Shown: positions 51,551 to 60,446 of the stretch, one piece after another
Layout of the letters: every line of letters starts with the position of its first letter
How positions within the stretch are numbered: the stretch's first letter is position 1
From: Streptomyces alboniger
GTDB taxonomy: Bacteria; Actinomycetota; Actinomycetes; Streptomycetales; Streptomycetaceae
NCBI RefSeq assembly: GCF_008704395.1
Contig: NZ_CP023695.1
Coordinates: 3,100,001-3,164,000 of the forward strand
DNA: 64,000 nt
Direction of reading: 5' to 3'
The notes under the pieces: model-generated
Databases searched by the model: none
What the model saw: the letters and a program-made list of their open reading frames with translations, nothing else
Told to the model about the DNA's origin: nothing
Made by a program: the position numbers and the translations under genes

Positions 51551-52633
51551 TCACTGGTCCGAGGAGAAGCGGATGGCGCCCGGCGGGAGCGTGGCCCCGC
51601 ACCAGACGCGTGCGCCTTCGCGCAGTTCGTTGTCGGCGCCGACGCTCGCGCCGTCGCCGATCACCGCGCCCGAGAGCACCGCACGGGCCCCGACGCGGGC
51701 GCCCGAGCCGACGAACGAGTCGGTGATCACCGCGCCCGGTTCGACGACCGCGCCGGCCAGGACCGTGCTGCCGGAGATCCGCGCGCCCTCTCCGATACGG
51801 GCGTTCTCGCCGACGACCGTGCCGCCGGTGAGCTTGGCGCCCGGCGCGACGGAGGCGGTGGGCAGGGCCAGGCCCTCGCCGCGGCGCCCCGGGACCGCCG
51901 GGGAGGGCGCACGGCCGAGGACGAGGTCCGCCGAGCCGCGGACGAACGCCTGGGGCGTGCCCAGGTCGAGCCAGTACGTCGAGTCGACCATGCCCTGGAG
52001 GTGGGCCCCCGAGGAGAGCAGATCGGGGAACGTCTCGCGTTCGACCGAGACCGGGCGGCCCGCGGGGATCGTGTCGATGACCGAGCGGCGGAAGACGTAC
52101 GCGCCCGCGTTGATCTGGTCGGTGACGATCTCCTCGGGGGTCTGCGGCTTCTCCAGGAAGGCGGTGACCCGGCCGGTCGCGTCGGTGGGGACGAGGCCGA
52201 ACGCCCTCGGGTCCTCGACCCGGGTCAGGTGCAGCGAGACATCGGCGCCGGACGTCCGGTGGGTGTCGACCAGGGCGCGGATGTCCAGGCCGGTGAGGAT
52301 GTCGCCGTTGAAGATCAGGACGGGATCGTCGGGGCCCGAACGCAGGTGCGACGCCACATTGCGGATGGCGCCGCCCGTGCCCAGGGGCTCGGTCTCGGTG
52401 ACGTACTCGATGTGGAGGCCGAGGGCCGAGCCGTCGCCGAAGTACGGCTCGAAGACCTCGGCAAGGTAGGAGGTGGCGAGGACGATGTGTTCCACGCCCG
52501 CCGCGCGGGCCCGCGCCAGCTGGTGGGTGAGGAACGGGACGCCCGCCGCCGGAACCATCGGCTTGGGGGTGTGGACCGTGAGCGGTCGCAGCCGGGTTCC
52601 CTTGCCGCCGACCAGGAGGATCGCTTCTGTCAC
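51551..52633 (-). CDS. NDP-sugar pyrophosphorylase (mannose-1-phosphate guanylyltransferase-like)
   Basis: A 360-residue nucleotidyltransferase. The N-terminal Rossmann-like domain begins EAILLVGGKGTRLRPLTVHT (GGxGTRL signature), then PKPMVPAAGVPFL, VLIFNGDILTGLD and VTAFLEKPQTPEE. The C-terminal left-handed beta-helix (about 255-345) repeats hexapeptides such as GTVVGENARIGEGARI and is followed by RVWCGATLPPGAI. Given ManA and ManB nearby, GDP-mannose synthesis is likely. Glucose-1-phosphate thymidylyl- or guanylyltransferases share these motifs. GTG 52633 is the start. Confidence 0.9.
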   Translation of the reverse strand: MTEAILLVGGKGTRLRPLTVHTPKPMVPAAGVPFLTHQLARARAAGVEHIVLATSYLAEVFEPYFGDGSALGLHIEYVTETEPLGTGGAIRNVASHLRSGPDDPVLIFNGDILTGLDIRALVDTHRTSGADVSLHLTRVEDPRAFGLVPTDATGRVTAFLEKPQTPEEIVTDQINAGAYVFRRSVIDTIPAGRPVSVERETFPDLLSSGAHLQGMVDSTYWLDLGTPQAFVRGSADLVLGRAPSPAVPGRRGEGLALPTASVAPGAKLTGGTVVGENARIGEGARISGSTVLAGAVVEPGAVITDSFVGSGARVGARAVLSGAVIGDGASVGADNELREGARVWCGATLPPGAIRFSSDQ

Positions 52634-52729
52634 CTGTCGTCTCTGCTTCCTGCTGGGGCCGGCCGAACTTGAGTTTCGGCCGGCCAGTGTATGCAGACGG
52701 GTTTGCAGATCGTGCAGTGCGACCAGGGC

Positions 52730-54142
52730 TCAGCGGCCCTGCATGCGGGCCGACGAGGACCGGGCCTTGCCGAGCTTGTTGTACAGGCGGCTGCCGGGGC
52801 ACTCGGTGGCGAATCCGTCACGGTGCCCCGAGATCACCCTCAGCCGGACGTTCCTGCCTTTCTTGTACAGGTTGCCGCCGCCGGACTTCAGGTAGGTAGT
52901 ACCGCGCGGGTTGGCGCCGTACAGGCCGAGCTTCCACGCGGTGAGCCGGGCGATGGCGTTCACGGCGGCCTTCGGCGGGGTGGCGCGGCTGTACGTGCCG
53001 AGGACGGCAATGCCCATGCTCTTCGCGTTGAAACCGCGAGTGTGGGCCCCGAGGACCGGCTTGGCCACACCTCCGGCACGTCCTTCGTAGATGTTTCCGC
53101 ACCTGTCGACCGCGAAGTTGTACCCGAAGTCACGCCAGCCGCTGCTTCTCACGTGGTAGCGGTAGATGCTGCGCAGTACGGATCCCGACTGTGAGCAGCG
53201 GTAGTTGTTGCCGGACGCGCTGTGGTGCACGAAAGCGGCCTTCACGGTCTTCGTGTACGCGAAGTTCCGCTCGCGGATCCGCTCGTCGGCGCCCCAGCCC
53301 TTGCGCGTGATGATGCGCGGGCGCGGGCCGATGTAGGGCCGCGCCTTGCCGACGGCCTCGGAGCCGCCGCGGGCGGCGATCAGGTCCGCCTCCGTCCGGC
53401 GCTTGGTCAGCGCCGGGATCACGGCGGCGTCGAGCGGGGCCAGCTCCGCGTTGACGGCCGAGGCCGCGGCGGCCTCGGCGGTCATGGCGGTGGCGCGCGG
53501 CACCTCGGCCGGGCCGCCGCGCGGCGGGGGCTCGTCGCCCGGGTCGACGAGTTCGAGGCGCAGGCCCTTGGGGAGCAGGGAGCCGGTGGGGGCGCGGTCG
53601 GCGTGGCGGTCGGCCTCCGCGCGTACGCGGATCTCCACGCCGTCGGAGTCGCCGACCCACAGCGGCGCCGTGGAGCCGCGGACCTTGCCGGTGCCGCGTT
53701 CCAGGGTCCCCGGGTCGGCCGCGTGTTCGTGGTTGTGCGTCTCGACGTGCTGCCAGCCGGACCAGGTGCTGGTGCCGCTCGCGCGGGTGCGGACCTGGAC
53801 GGTGCCGTGCAGTTCGTCGGCCGGGTCGTCCCAGACGACGCCCACCAGCGAGAAGGGGCGGACGTCGCGCCGGGTCAGGCCCTGTTCGCGCTCCGCGGGG
53901 CCGGCGGAGCGGTCGGAGCCGAGGGGGGCGAGCGGCAGCGACTGGGTGCTGCCGGGGATCCCCTCCGCGCCGGGAGCCGCCGCGGCGACGGGAGCCTCCT
54001 TCGCGCTGGAGGCCGTCTTCACTCCGGGGGGTGCGGCCCGGGCTGTGGACGACGGCAGGGTGAGGGGCAGGGCCAGAGCGGCCGCGCAGGTGACGCCGAT
54101 CGAGGAAGTAAGGAATCCACGCATACGTCTGATGGTCGGCAT
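52730..54142 (-). CDS. Secreted PGRP-type N-acetylmuramoyl-L-alanine amidase
   Basis: A 470-residue secreted wall hydrolase. Signal peptide about 1-36 (MPTIRRMRGFLTSSIGVTCA, then a hydrophobic core and TARA-AP). A beta-rich middle domain with W-S-G-W-Q-H-V and RVRAEADRHADRA follows. The C-terminal PGRP/amidase_2 domain (about 275-455) carries zinc ligands in VHHSASGNN, GAHTRGFN and GHRDGFATECPGSRLY (His and Cys). TACGTT at 54147-54152 sits five bases before ATG 54142, so the mRNA could be leaderless. It splits the amide between muramic acid and the stem peptide, remodelling peptidoglycan. Confidence 0.93.
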   Translation of the reverse strand: MPTIRRMRGFLTSSIGVTCAAALALPLTLPSSTARAAPPGVKTASSAKEAPVAAAAPGAEGIPGSTQSLPLAPLGSDRSAGPAEREQGLTRRDVRPFSLVGVVWDDPADELHGTVQVRTRASGTSTWSGWQHVETHNHEHAADPGTLERGTGKVRGSTAPLWVGDSDGVEIRVRAEADRHADRAPTGSLLPKGLRLELVDPGDEPPPRGGPAEVPRATAMTAEAAAASAVNAELAPLDAAVIPALTKRRTEADLIAARGGSEAVGKARPYIGPRPRIITRKGWGADERIRERNFAYTKTVKAAFVHHSASGNNYRCSQSGSVLRSIYRYHVRSSGWRDFGYNFAVDRCGNIYEGRAGGVAKPVLGAHTRGFNAKSMGIAVLGTYSRATPPKAAVNAIARLTAWKLGLYGANPRGTTYLKSGGGNLYKKGRNVRLRVISGHRDGFATECPGSRLYNKLGKARSSSARMQGR

Positions 54143-54261
54143 AGCGGAACGTATCTGTCCATTGGGGAATTGACGGACCGTCGGCCCGGCGCGTTCGATC
54201 GGTGGCCCGCGCTTCCCCGCCACGCCGGGGGGCGCGCGGGTGCCCGCGTACGCTTGCGCCC

Positions 54262-55014
54262 GTGAACGCCAACGACCGCACCCCTGCCGACCTGCTGCGA
54301 TCCGCGCTCGCCTCGGATCCCGGCCGTCCCCTGGTGACCTTCTACGACGACGCCACGGGTGAACGCGTGGAATTGTCCGTCGCCACCTTCGCCAATTGGG
54401 TGGCCAAGACCGCCAATCTGCTCCAGGGCGATCTCTCCGCCGAGCCCGGCGACCGGGCCGTGCTGCTGTTGCCCGCGCACTGGCAGACGGCCGTGTGGCT
54501 GCTCGCCTGTTCGTCGGTGGGTGTGGTGGCGGACGTGGGCGGCGACCCCGCGTCGGCGGACCTCGTCGTCAGCGGGCCGGACACGCTCGACGCGGCGCGC
54601 GCGTGCTCCGGGGAGCGGGTCGCGCTCGCGCTGCGGCCGCTCGGGGGGCGCTTCCCTCAGACGCCGGACGGCTTCGCCGACTACGCCGTCGAGGTGCCCG
54701 GTCAGGGGGATCAGTTCGCTCCGTACGCGCCGGTGGATCCGGACGAGCCCGCCCTCGTGGTCGGCGGCGAGGAGCTGACGGGCTCGGAGGTGGTGGAGCG
54801 GGCCCGCGCCGATGCCGCGCGACTGGGCGTGGAGGCGGGGTCCCGGGTCCTCTCGGGGCAGTCGTACGAGGCCTGGGAGGGCCTGAGCCACGGTCTGTAC
54901 GGGGCGCTGGCGGTGGGCGGGTCCGTGGTGCTGTGCCGGCATCTTGAGCGGCTTGGCGAGGAGGGCCTGGAGAAGCGGGTCGTGGAGGAGCGGGTGTCCG
55001 TCACCGTGCGGTAG
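54262..55014 (+). CDS. TIGR03089 family protein
   Basis: A 250-residue actinobacterial protein with the N-terminal part of an AMP-binding (acyl-adenylate) fold: TPADLLRSALASDPGRPLVT, FYDDATGERVELSVATFANW, GDRAVLLLPAHWQTAVWLLA. The catalytic A3/A8 motifs of adenylating enzymes are absent, so it cannot be a normal ligase. Function is unknown. GTG 54262 is seven bases after TACGCT, again a leaderless arrangement. Its promoter region of 119 bp is shared with the divergent amidase. Confidence 0.88.
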   Translation: MNANDRTPADLLRSALASDPGRPLVTFYDDATGERVELSVATFANWVAKTANLLQGDLSAEPGDRAVLLLPAHWQTAVWLLACSSVGVVADVGGDPASADLVVSGPDTLDAARACSGERVALALRPLGGRFPQTPDGFADYAVEVPGQGDQFAPYAPVDPDEPALVVGGEELTGSEVVERARADAARLGVEAGSRVLSGQSYEAWEGLSHGLYGALAVGGSVVLCRHLERLGEEGLEKRVVEERVSVTVR

Positions 55015-55060
55015 GCCTCGCGGCGGGCGGCGGGGGATTTCAGGTGCGGGGCCGTTTGGG

Positions 55061-55257
55061 CTTGTCGCGCAGTTCCCCGCGCCCCTGAGGGGCGCCTCCC
55101 CGGCCGCACATCGCGTGCGTGCGTCGTGGCTTGGCGCGCAGTTCCCCGCGCCCCTACAGGGCGCTTGCTCTCCGCCGCACATCGCGTGCGGCTCCCTCGT
55201 GGCTGAGCGCGCCGTTCCCCGCGCCCCCTGCGGGGCGCCCCCTATGCGTACGTCGCC
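55061..55257. repeat. Three tandem copies of a Streptomyces GTTCCCCGCGCC palindromic repeat
   Basis: Each unit of about 60 bp holds GCGCAGTTCCCCGCGCCCCT (or a variant), a fold-back arm such as GAGGGGCGC, and, in the first two, a trailing GCACATCGCGTGCG. Copies start near 55061, 55130 and 55200, a period of about 70 bp. The element resembles a REP-like repeat I recall from many Streptomyces intergenic regions. No gene is evident in 55015-55366. Confidence 0.85.
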
Positions 55258-55366
55258 CGTTCGGCCTACGTGCGGTGCTGGTCCAGAGGCCCCTCGCGGC
55301 GTGGCGGGCCATGGTCGTAAGGGACGTATGAACGCACCGACGCAGCCATGAGGGGTGGACGCTCAC

Positions 55367-56602
55367 GTGACCGAGACCGCTGGGGCGCCTTCCGGGCCGG
55401 ATGAGGATCCGGGGCCGAAGGGTGCGTACGGGCCCGGGATGGGCGCGAGCCCCAGTGGGGTGGGTGCCGTGCGTCGCAGGCGGCGTTGGCTGCGCGGGCT
55501 GGCGATCGGGGTCGCCGTGGTGGTGCTCGCCGCGGGCGGCGCGGGATGGGCCGCGTACCAGAAGCTCAGCGGCAACATCACCAAGGACACCGACGCCGCC
55601 GCCGAGCTCTCGCGCTACGAGAAGGAGCGGCCGACCCCGCTGGTGCACGACGCGCAGAACATCCTGCTCATCGGCTCCGACACCCGCGCGGGACCGGCCA
55701 ACCGCAAGTACGGCAGGGACCCCGGCACCCAGCGCTCGGACACCACGATCCTGCTGCACCTGGCCGCCGACCGGCAGAGCGCGACCGCCGTGTCGATCCC
55801 CCGTGACCTGATGGTGGACATTCCCGGCTGCCGCAGGCCGGACGGCTCGCGGACGCGGGCCCAGTTCGCACAGTTCAACTGGGCGTTCGAGTTCGGCGGG
55901 ACGGCCTGCACGATCCGTACCGTCGAGAAGCTCACCGGAATCCGCGTCGACCACCACATGGTCGTGGACTTCGCGGGGTTCAAGGACATGGTCGACGCGG
56001 TCGACGGGGTGGAGGTGTGCCTCAAGGCCCCGATCGACGACGACGACGCCCACGTACGGCTCGCCCCTGGGCTGCGGACCCTCGACGGCGAACAGGCGCT
56101 CGGTTACGTACGCGCCCGCAAGAGCCTCGGCAACGGCAGCGACACCGAGCGGATGGACCGCCAGCAGGAGTTCCTCGGCGCGCTCGTCAACAAGGTGCAG
56201 AGCAATGACGTCCTGCTGAACCCGGCGAAGCTCTACCCCGTACTGGACGCGGCGACGTCCTCGCTGACGACCGACCCCGCCATCGCGAGCCTGCGCGGCC
56301 TGTACGAACTGGTGCGCGGCATGCGCAATATCCCCACGGAACGGGTGCAGTTCCTCACCGTCCCCCGGCAGTCGTACACCTACGACGCCAACCGCGACGA
56401 GCTGGTCGAACCGGCGGCGGAACAGCTCTTCACGCGCCTTCGCACCGACAGCCCCGTCTCGGTGGTCCCGGAAAAGCCCCGGAAACCGGCGCCGAGCCAG
56501 GAACAGGCGAGCAGCGACGGGAAACCCGACGACCCCTCGCATACGCCGTCACCCGCGCCGACATTCCGGGGCAACACGGCGGCGGAGACCGCCTGCGAGT
56601 AA
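55367..56602 (+). CDS. LCP (LytR-CpsA-Psr) family protein 1
   Basis: A 411-residue membrane-anchored ligase that attaches glycopolymers (teichoic or teichuronic type) to peptidoglycan. Basic cytoplasmic N-terminus (VRRRRRWLRG), single helix (about 43-64), then the LCP domain (about 100-290): NILLIGSDTRAGPAN, SDTTILLHLAADRQSATAVS, SIPRDLMVDIPGC (catalytic Arg), VDHHMVVDFAGFKDMVDAVDG and ALGYVRARKSLGNGSD. No LytR_C domain follows, only a disordered Ser/Pro tail. GTG 55367 has AGGGG at 11-12 bases. GTG 55355 is an alternative start. Confidence 0.93.
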   Translation: MTETAGAPSGPDEDPGPKGAYGPGMGASPSGVGAVRRRRRWLRGLAIGVAVVVLAAGGAGWAAYQKLSGNITKDTDAAAELSRYEKERPTPLVHDAQNILLIGSDTRAGPANRKYGRDPGTQRSDTTILLHLAADRQSATAVSIPRDLMVDIPGCRRPDGSRTRAQFAQFNWAFEFGGTACTIRTVEKLTGIRVDHHMVVDFAGFKDMVDAVDGVEVCLKAPIDDDDAHVRLAPGLRTLDGEQALGYVRARKSLGNGSDTERMDRQQEFLGALVNKVQSNDVLLNPAKLYPVLDAATSSLTTDPAIASLRGLYELVRGMRNIPTERVQFLTVPRQSYTYDANRDELVEPAAEQLFTRLRTDSPVSVVPEKPRKPAPSQEQASSDGKPDDPSHTPSPAPTFRGNTAAETACE

Positions 56603-56827
56603 AACGATCTTCAAGGCAAGGCCGCTTTCGACTAAGAAATAGGGCGGATTGCCCAGTTGTAGGGGAGTGGAATTTGTCACCGGCGTCGTCCGGCGCTGAA
56701 CTGGGCGGATAGTGTGAGCGATCCGGTGCGCCGGGCCCTCTCGGCCACGCACCGCTGGAACGACTGACCGAGCGCCTTCTTGAGGGGGTAAGGCGCCGCG
56801 TGGCCCCGACGGAGGACGCAAACAACC

Positions 56828-58582
56828 GTGGACGCGCAAGGCCGTGGGCGGGCGGAGAACATCGATCCCGCAGACCAGTGGGTGCTCAACCCGGACACCG
56901 GTGACTACGAACTGCGACTGAGCCCCTCCGCAGGGCAAGGACAGTCGACGGTGCCAGGACCCCGTAGGGCAGCTCCCCGTCAGGGTGGGCGAGGCCGCCC
57001 CACGCCGGGCCGCGACCGCGAACGCCCGCGACAGGGCGAGCGCGACGAGCGCCGCGAGGTGCCCGGGCAGCGCAGGCGCCGCGTCAAGGAGCCGGAGCCG
57101 GCCGCCGGCGGCGGCAGGCGCAAGCAGCGGCCGAAGAAGTCCAAGGGCAAGAAGGTCCTGGTGTGGACCGGCGGCTCGCTGGCGTTCCTGCTGGTCACGG
57201 GCTGCGTCGGTGGCTATCTCTACTACCAGCACCTCAACGACAACATCACGTCGATCAACGACGACGGCGCGGGCACCGGCGGCTTCAGCAAGGACCGGGC
57301 CATCAACATCCTGGTGGTCGGCACCGACAAGCGCAGCGGCAGCGGCAACAAGGGGTACGGCGACGAGGGCAGCCTCGGCCACGCGGACACCACGATCCTG
57401 CTGCATGTCTCCAAGGACCGTACGAACGCGACGGCGTTGAGCATCCCGCGCGACATGATCACGGACATTCCGGACTGCCCCACCACCATGAAGGACGGCA
57501 GCAAGAAGACCATCCCGGGCTCGACGAACGTCCGCTTCAACGAAAGCCTCGGCCAGAACGAGCGGACGCCGAGCTGCACGATGCGCACGGTCACGAAGAT
57601 CACCGGGATAAAGCTCGACCACTTCATGGTGGCCGACTTCAACGCGGTCAAGACGCTCTCCAGCGCGGTCGGCGGTGTGGAGGTCTGCCTCGCCAAGGAC
57701 ATCGACGACCCCAAGTCGCATCTGAAGCTGTCCAAGGGCACGCACACGATCGAGGGCGAGAAGGCGCTCGCGTTCGTGCGCACCCGGCACACGGTGGGCA
57801 ACGGCGGCGACTTGAGCCGCATCGCGCTCCAGCAGCAGTTCCTCAGCGCGCTGATGCGCAAGCTGAAGTCGAGCGACACCCTCACCAACCCGACGAAGAT
57901 GTTCTCCCTGGCGGAGGCCGGCACCAAGGCACTCACCGTCGACTCCACGATCGGGGACATCATGAAGCTCCGTGACCTCGGCATGGAGCTGGGCAAGCTC
58001 GACATGAAGAACCTGAGCTTCGCCACGCTGCCGGTCAAGGACAACCCCGCCGAGAAGACCCCCATCACGGTCGTGCCCGACCCGCCCAAGGCGGACCCGC
58101 TCTTCGCGATGCTGCGCGCCGACCAGTCGCTGACCGAGGTGAAGAAGAAGCAGAAGCGGGAGAAGGCCGCGGTGGCCGCCCGCCTCAAGGGTCCCAAGGC
58201 CGACGCCTCCGAGGTGCGGGTCGACATCTACAACGGCAGTGGCAAGACCGGCGCCGCTCAGACAACTCTCACGTGGCTACAGAACAATGAGGGCGTGCTC
58301 AAGTCCACCCAACTGGGGAACGCGCCCTCGGTCATCAAGAAGACGACGCTGGAGTACGGACCGGCCCAGGCGGACCAGGCCCGTCGGCTCGCCGACATCA
58401 TGGGGCTGCCCGCCTCCGCCCTGAAACCGGGCAAGAGCGAGAAGAACGCACAGGGACTCCCTGCCATGAAGCTGACGCTCGGCGGCGACTTCAAGGGCGC
58501 GGGCGTGCCCATCGCCCCGCCGAAGAAGGCGCCGGAGGGGATCCAGAAAGTCGAAGCCGACAAGACTGTGTGTGCCAAGTGA
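56828..58582 (+). CDS. LCP family protein 2 with LytR_C domain
   Basis: A 584-residue LCP ligase. A long charged N-terminus of about 108 residues ([20 protein letters not shown]) leads to a helix at about 109-131 and the LCP core (NILVVGTDKRSGSG, HADTTILLHVSKDRTNATAL, SIPRDMITDIPDC, DHFMVADFNAVKTLSSAVGG, ALAFVRTRHTVGNGGD). A C-terminal LytR_C domain starts EVRVDIYNGSGKTGAAQTTL (about 455-555). GTG 56828 follows GGAGG at about 12 bases. It is 225 bp after LCP 1. Expected outside face of the membrane. Confidence 0.95.
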   Translation: MDAQGRGRAENIDPADQWVLNPDTGDYELRLSPSAGQGQSTVPGPRRAAPRQGGRGRPTPGRDRERPRQGERDERREVPGQRRRRVKEPEPAAGGGRRKQRPKKSKGKKVLVWTGGSLAFLLVTGCVGGYLYYQHLNDNITSINDDGAGTGGFSKDRAINILVVGTDKRSGSGNKGYGDEGSLGHADTTILLHVSKDRTNATALSIPRDMITDIPDCPTTMKDGSKKTIPGSTNVRFNESLGQNERTPSCTMRTVTKITGIKLDHFMVADFNAVKTLSSAVGGVEVCLAKDIDDPKSHLKLSKGTHTIEGEKALAFVRTRHTVGNGGDLSRIALQQQFLSALMRKLKSSDTLTNPTKMFSLAEAGTKALTVDSTIGDIMKLRDLGMELGKLDMKNLSFATLPVKDNPAEKTPITVVPDPPKADPLFAMLRADQSLTEVKKKQKREKAAVAARLKGPKADASEVRVDIYNGSGKTGAAQTTLTWLQNNEGVLKSTQLGNAPSVIKKTTLEYGPAQADQARRLADIMGLPASALKPGKSEKNAQGLPAMKLTLGGDFKGAGVPIAPPKKAPEGIQKVEADKTVCAK

Positions 58583-58682
58583 CCTGAAGCGGTCGTTCTG
58601 CGTCTAACAACGCGCCAAGGACAAGACTCCAAGGCGTCGCGGAGCGGCCGCGGTTCGGGAATGGGGCGGGGAGGGGCTGGGG

Positions 58683-60398
58683 ATGAGGCAGAACAGCGTG
58701 CGTAAGGAGGGGGCGCGACAACGCGCCCCGCACGCAAGTGATCACGGCTGGGACGACGGCCCGCACGACGGCGGCCCGCGCCGGGGCCGCTCGCGCCAGG
58801 ACGACGCGCGCTCCGGGGAGCCCTCGGGCAGCGCAGGCACGCCCCCCAAGGACGGTGGACGGCCCCCCGGCCACCGGCGCAAGCGCGGCTCGGGCGGCGG
58901 TGGCGCACGGCCGCCGCGCCGCAAGCGCCGCGTCCTGCGCTGGTCGGCGACGATCCTGTCCGTACTGATACTTGGCACGGCCGGCGCCGGATACCTGTAC
59001 TACCAGCACCTCAACGGCAATCTGGAGACGGACGACCTGAACCTCGGCGAGCACCGGGCCCCCGAGCCCACGCCCAACGCCGCGGGACAGACGCCGCTGA
59101 ACATCCTGCTCATCGGGTCGGACGCGCGGGACTCCAAGGAGAACCAGAAGCTCGGCGGCGCCAAGAACACCTTCGGCTCGCCGCCGCTCGCGGACGTCCA
59201 GATGCTGCTGCACCTCTCGGCCGACCGCTCCAACATGTCGGTCGTCAGCATGCCGCGCGACACGCTGCTCCAGATCCCCAAGTGCACGGACCCCGACGAC
59301 GGCAGGGTCTACCCCGAGACCGGCCCGCGGTACATGACCAACGAGTCCCTGGGCCGCGGCGGCCCCGGCTGCACGGTCGCGACCTGGGAGAAGCTCACCA
59401 ACATCCACATCGACCACTTCATGATGGTCGACTTCTCGGGTGTGGTCTCCATGGCGGACGCCATCGGCGGCGTACCGGTCTGCGTGGACAAGAACATCCA
59501 CTCGCGCGACAGCCAGGGCCACGGCTCGGGCCTGAAGCTGAAGAAGGGCACCACGGAGGTCAAGGGCGAGCAGGCCCTCCAGTGGCTGCGCACCCGCTAC
59601 GGCTTCGAGGGCGGCACCGACATCAGCCGCGCCAAGGCGCAGCACATGTACATGAACGCGCTGGTCCGCAAGCTCCGCGAGAACACCGGCCTGACCAGCC
59701 CCAACCAGCTGCGCAAGCTCGCCGAGGAGGCGACGGACGCGCTGAAGGTCGACGACGGCCTCGGCACCATCAAGAAGCTGTACGACCTGGGCAACGAGCT
59801 CAAGAAGGTCCCGCCGAGCCGTACGACGATGACGACCATGCCGTTCGAGTACGTGGGCGCCCGCGTCATCCCCAAGCCCGGCGACGCCGAGCAGCTCTTC
59901 CGCCTCGTACGCGACGACATCCCGCTGGACGGAAAGGGCAGGAAGAAGCCCGCGAAGGAGAAGCTCTCGGACGATCCGGCGGCCGCCGACGACCAGATCG
60001 CCGTCCAGGTCCAGAACGGCACGCGGACCGCCACGGAACCCCCGACCTCCGGCCGGGCCAACACGGTGGCGCAGCTCCTCACCGGCAAGGGCTTCACGAA
60101 GGCGACGGCGGACACGACGACGGTGCTGACCGAGGGCAAGACCGTCATCCGCTACCCCAGCGCCGAGCTCGAGGGCGACGCCCAGCGGATCGCCAAGGCG
60201 CTGAAGCTGCCGCTCAGTTCCGTGAAGAAGTCCACGGACGTCTCCGGGGTGACGCTCGTCGTCGGCGCCGACTGGCGCGAGGGCGACGCCCCGCCGAAGC
60301 CGTCGAAGAAGGACGACAGGACGCCGGACTCGGCGGACGCGCTCAGCGGCTCCGACAAGAAGGCCTGCATGAAGGTGGACCCGGACTTCACCTGGTAG
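58683..60398 (+). CDS. LCP family protein 3 with LytR_C domain
   Basis: A 571-residue LCP ligase with the same plan: basic, Gly/Arg-rich N-terminus; helix at about 83-105 (ILSVLILGTAGAGYLYYQHL); LCP core with NILLIGSDARDSKENQKLGG, DVQMLLHLSADRSNMSVVSM, PRDTLLQIPKC, DHFMMVDFSGVVSMADAIGG and ALQWLRTRYGFEGGTD. The LytR_C region begins IAVQVQNGTRTATEPPTSGR near 438. In motif 2 the usual T is replaced (ADVQM instead of SDTTI). ATG 58683 follows a GGGGAGGGG tract. 100 bp after LCP 2. Confidence 0.95.
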   Translation: MRQNSVRKEGARQRAPHASDHGWDDGPHDGGPRRGRSRQDDARSGEPSGSAGTPPKDGGRPPGHRRKRGSGGGGARPPRRKRRVLRWSATILSVLILGTAGAGYLYYQHLNGNLETDDLNLGEHRAPEPTPNAAGQTPLNILLIGSDARDSKENQKLGGAKNTFGSPPLADVQMLLHLSADRSNMSVVSMPRDTLLQIPKCTDPDDGRVYPETGPRYMTNESLGRGGPGCTVATWEKLTNIHIDHFMMVDFSGVVSMADAIGGVPVCVDKNIHSRDSQGHGSGLKLKKGTTEVKGEQALQWLRTRYGFEGGTDISRAKAQHMYMNALVRKLRENTGLTSPNQLRKLAEEATDALKVDDGLGTIKKLYDLGNELKKVPPSRTTMTTMPFEYVGARVIPKPGDAEQLFRLVRDDIPLDGKGRKKPAKEKLSDDPAAADDQIAVQVQNGTRTATEPPTSGRANTVAQLLTGKGFTKATADTTTVLTEGKTVIRYPSAELEGDAQRIAKALKLPLSSVKKSTDVSGVTLVVGADWREGDAPPKPSKKDDRTPDSADALSGSDKKACMKVDPDFTW

Positions 60399-60420
60399 CC
60401 CCCCGCCGGCCCCCGAGGGT

Positions 60421-60444
60421 GGCCCCCCGCGCACGCGAGGGGCC
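60421..60444. terminator. Bidirectional hairpin between LCP 3 and the GT2 gene
   Basis: GGCCCCCCGCG and CGCGAGGGGCC pair over 10 of 11 positions with a 2-nt loop, between convergent genes only 48 bp apart. Confidence 0.7.
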
Positions 60445-60446
60445 GT

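Noticed and set aside
55061..55257. CRISPR array
   Set aside because: Three copies only, spacers similar to one another, and the unit is a palindromic repeat of the REP type.
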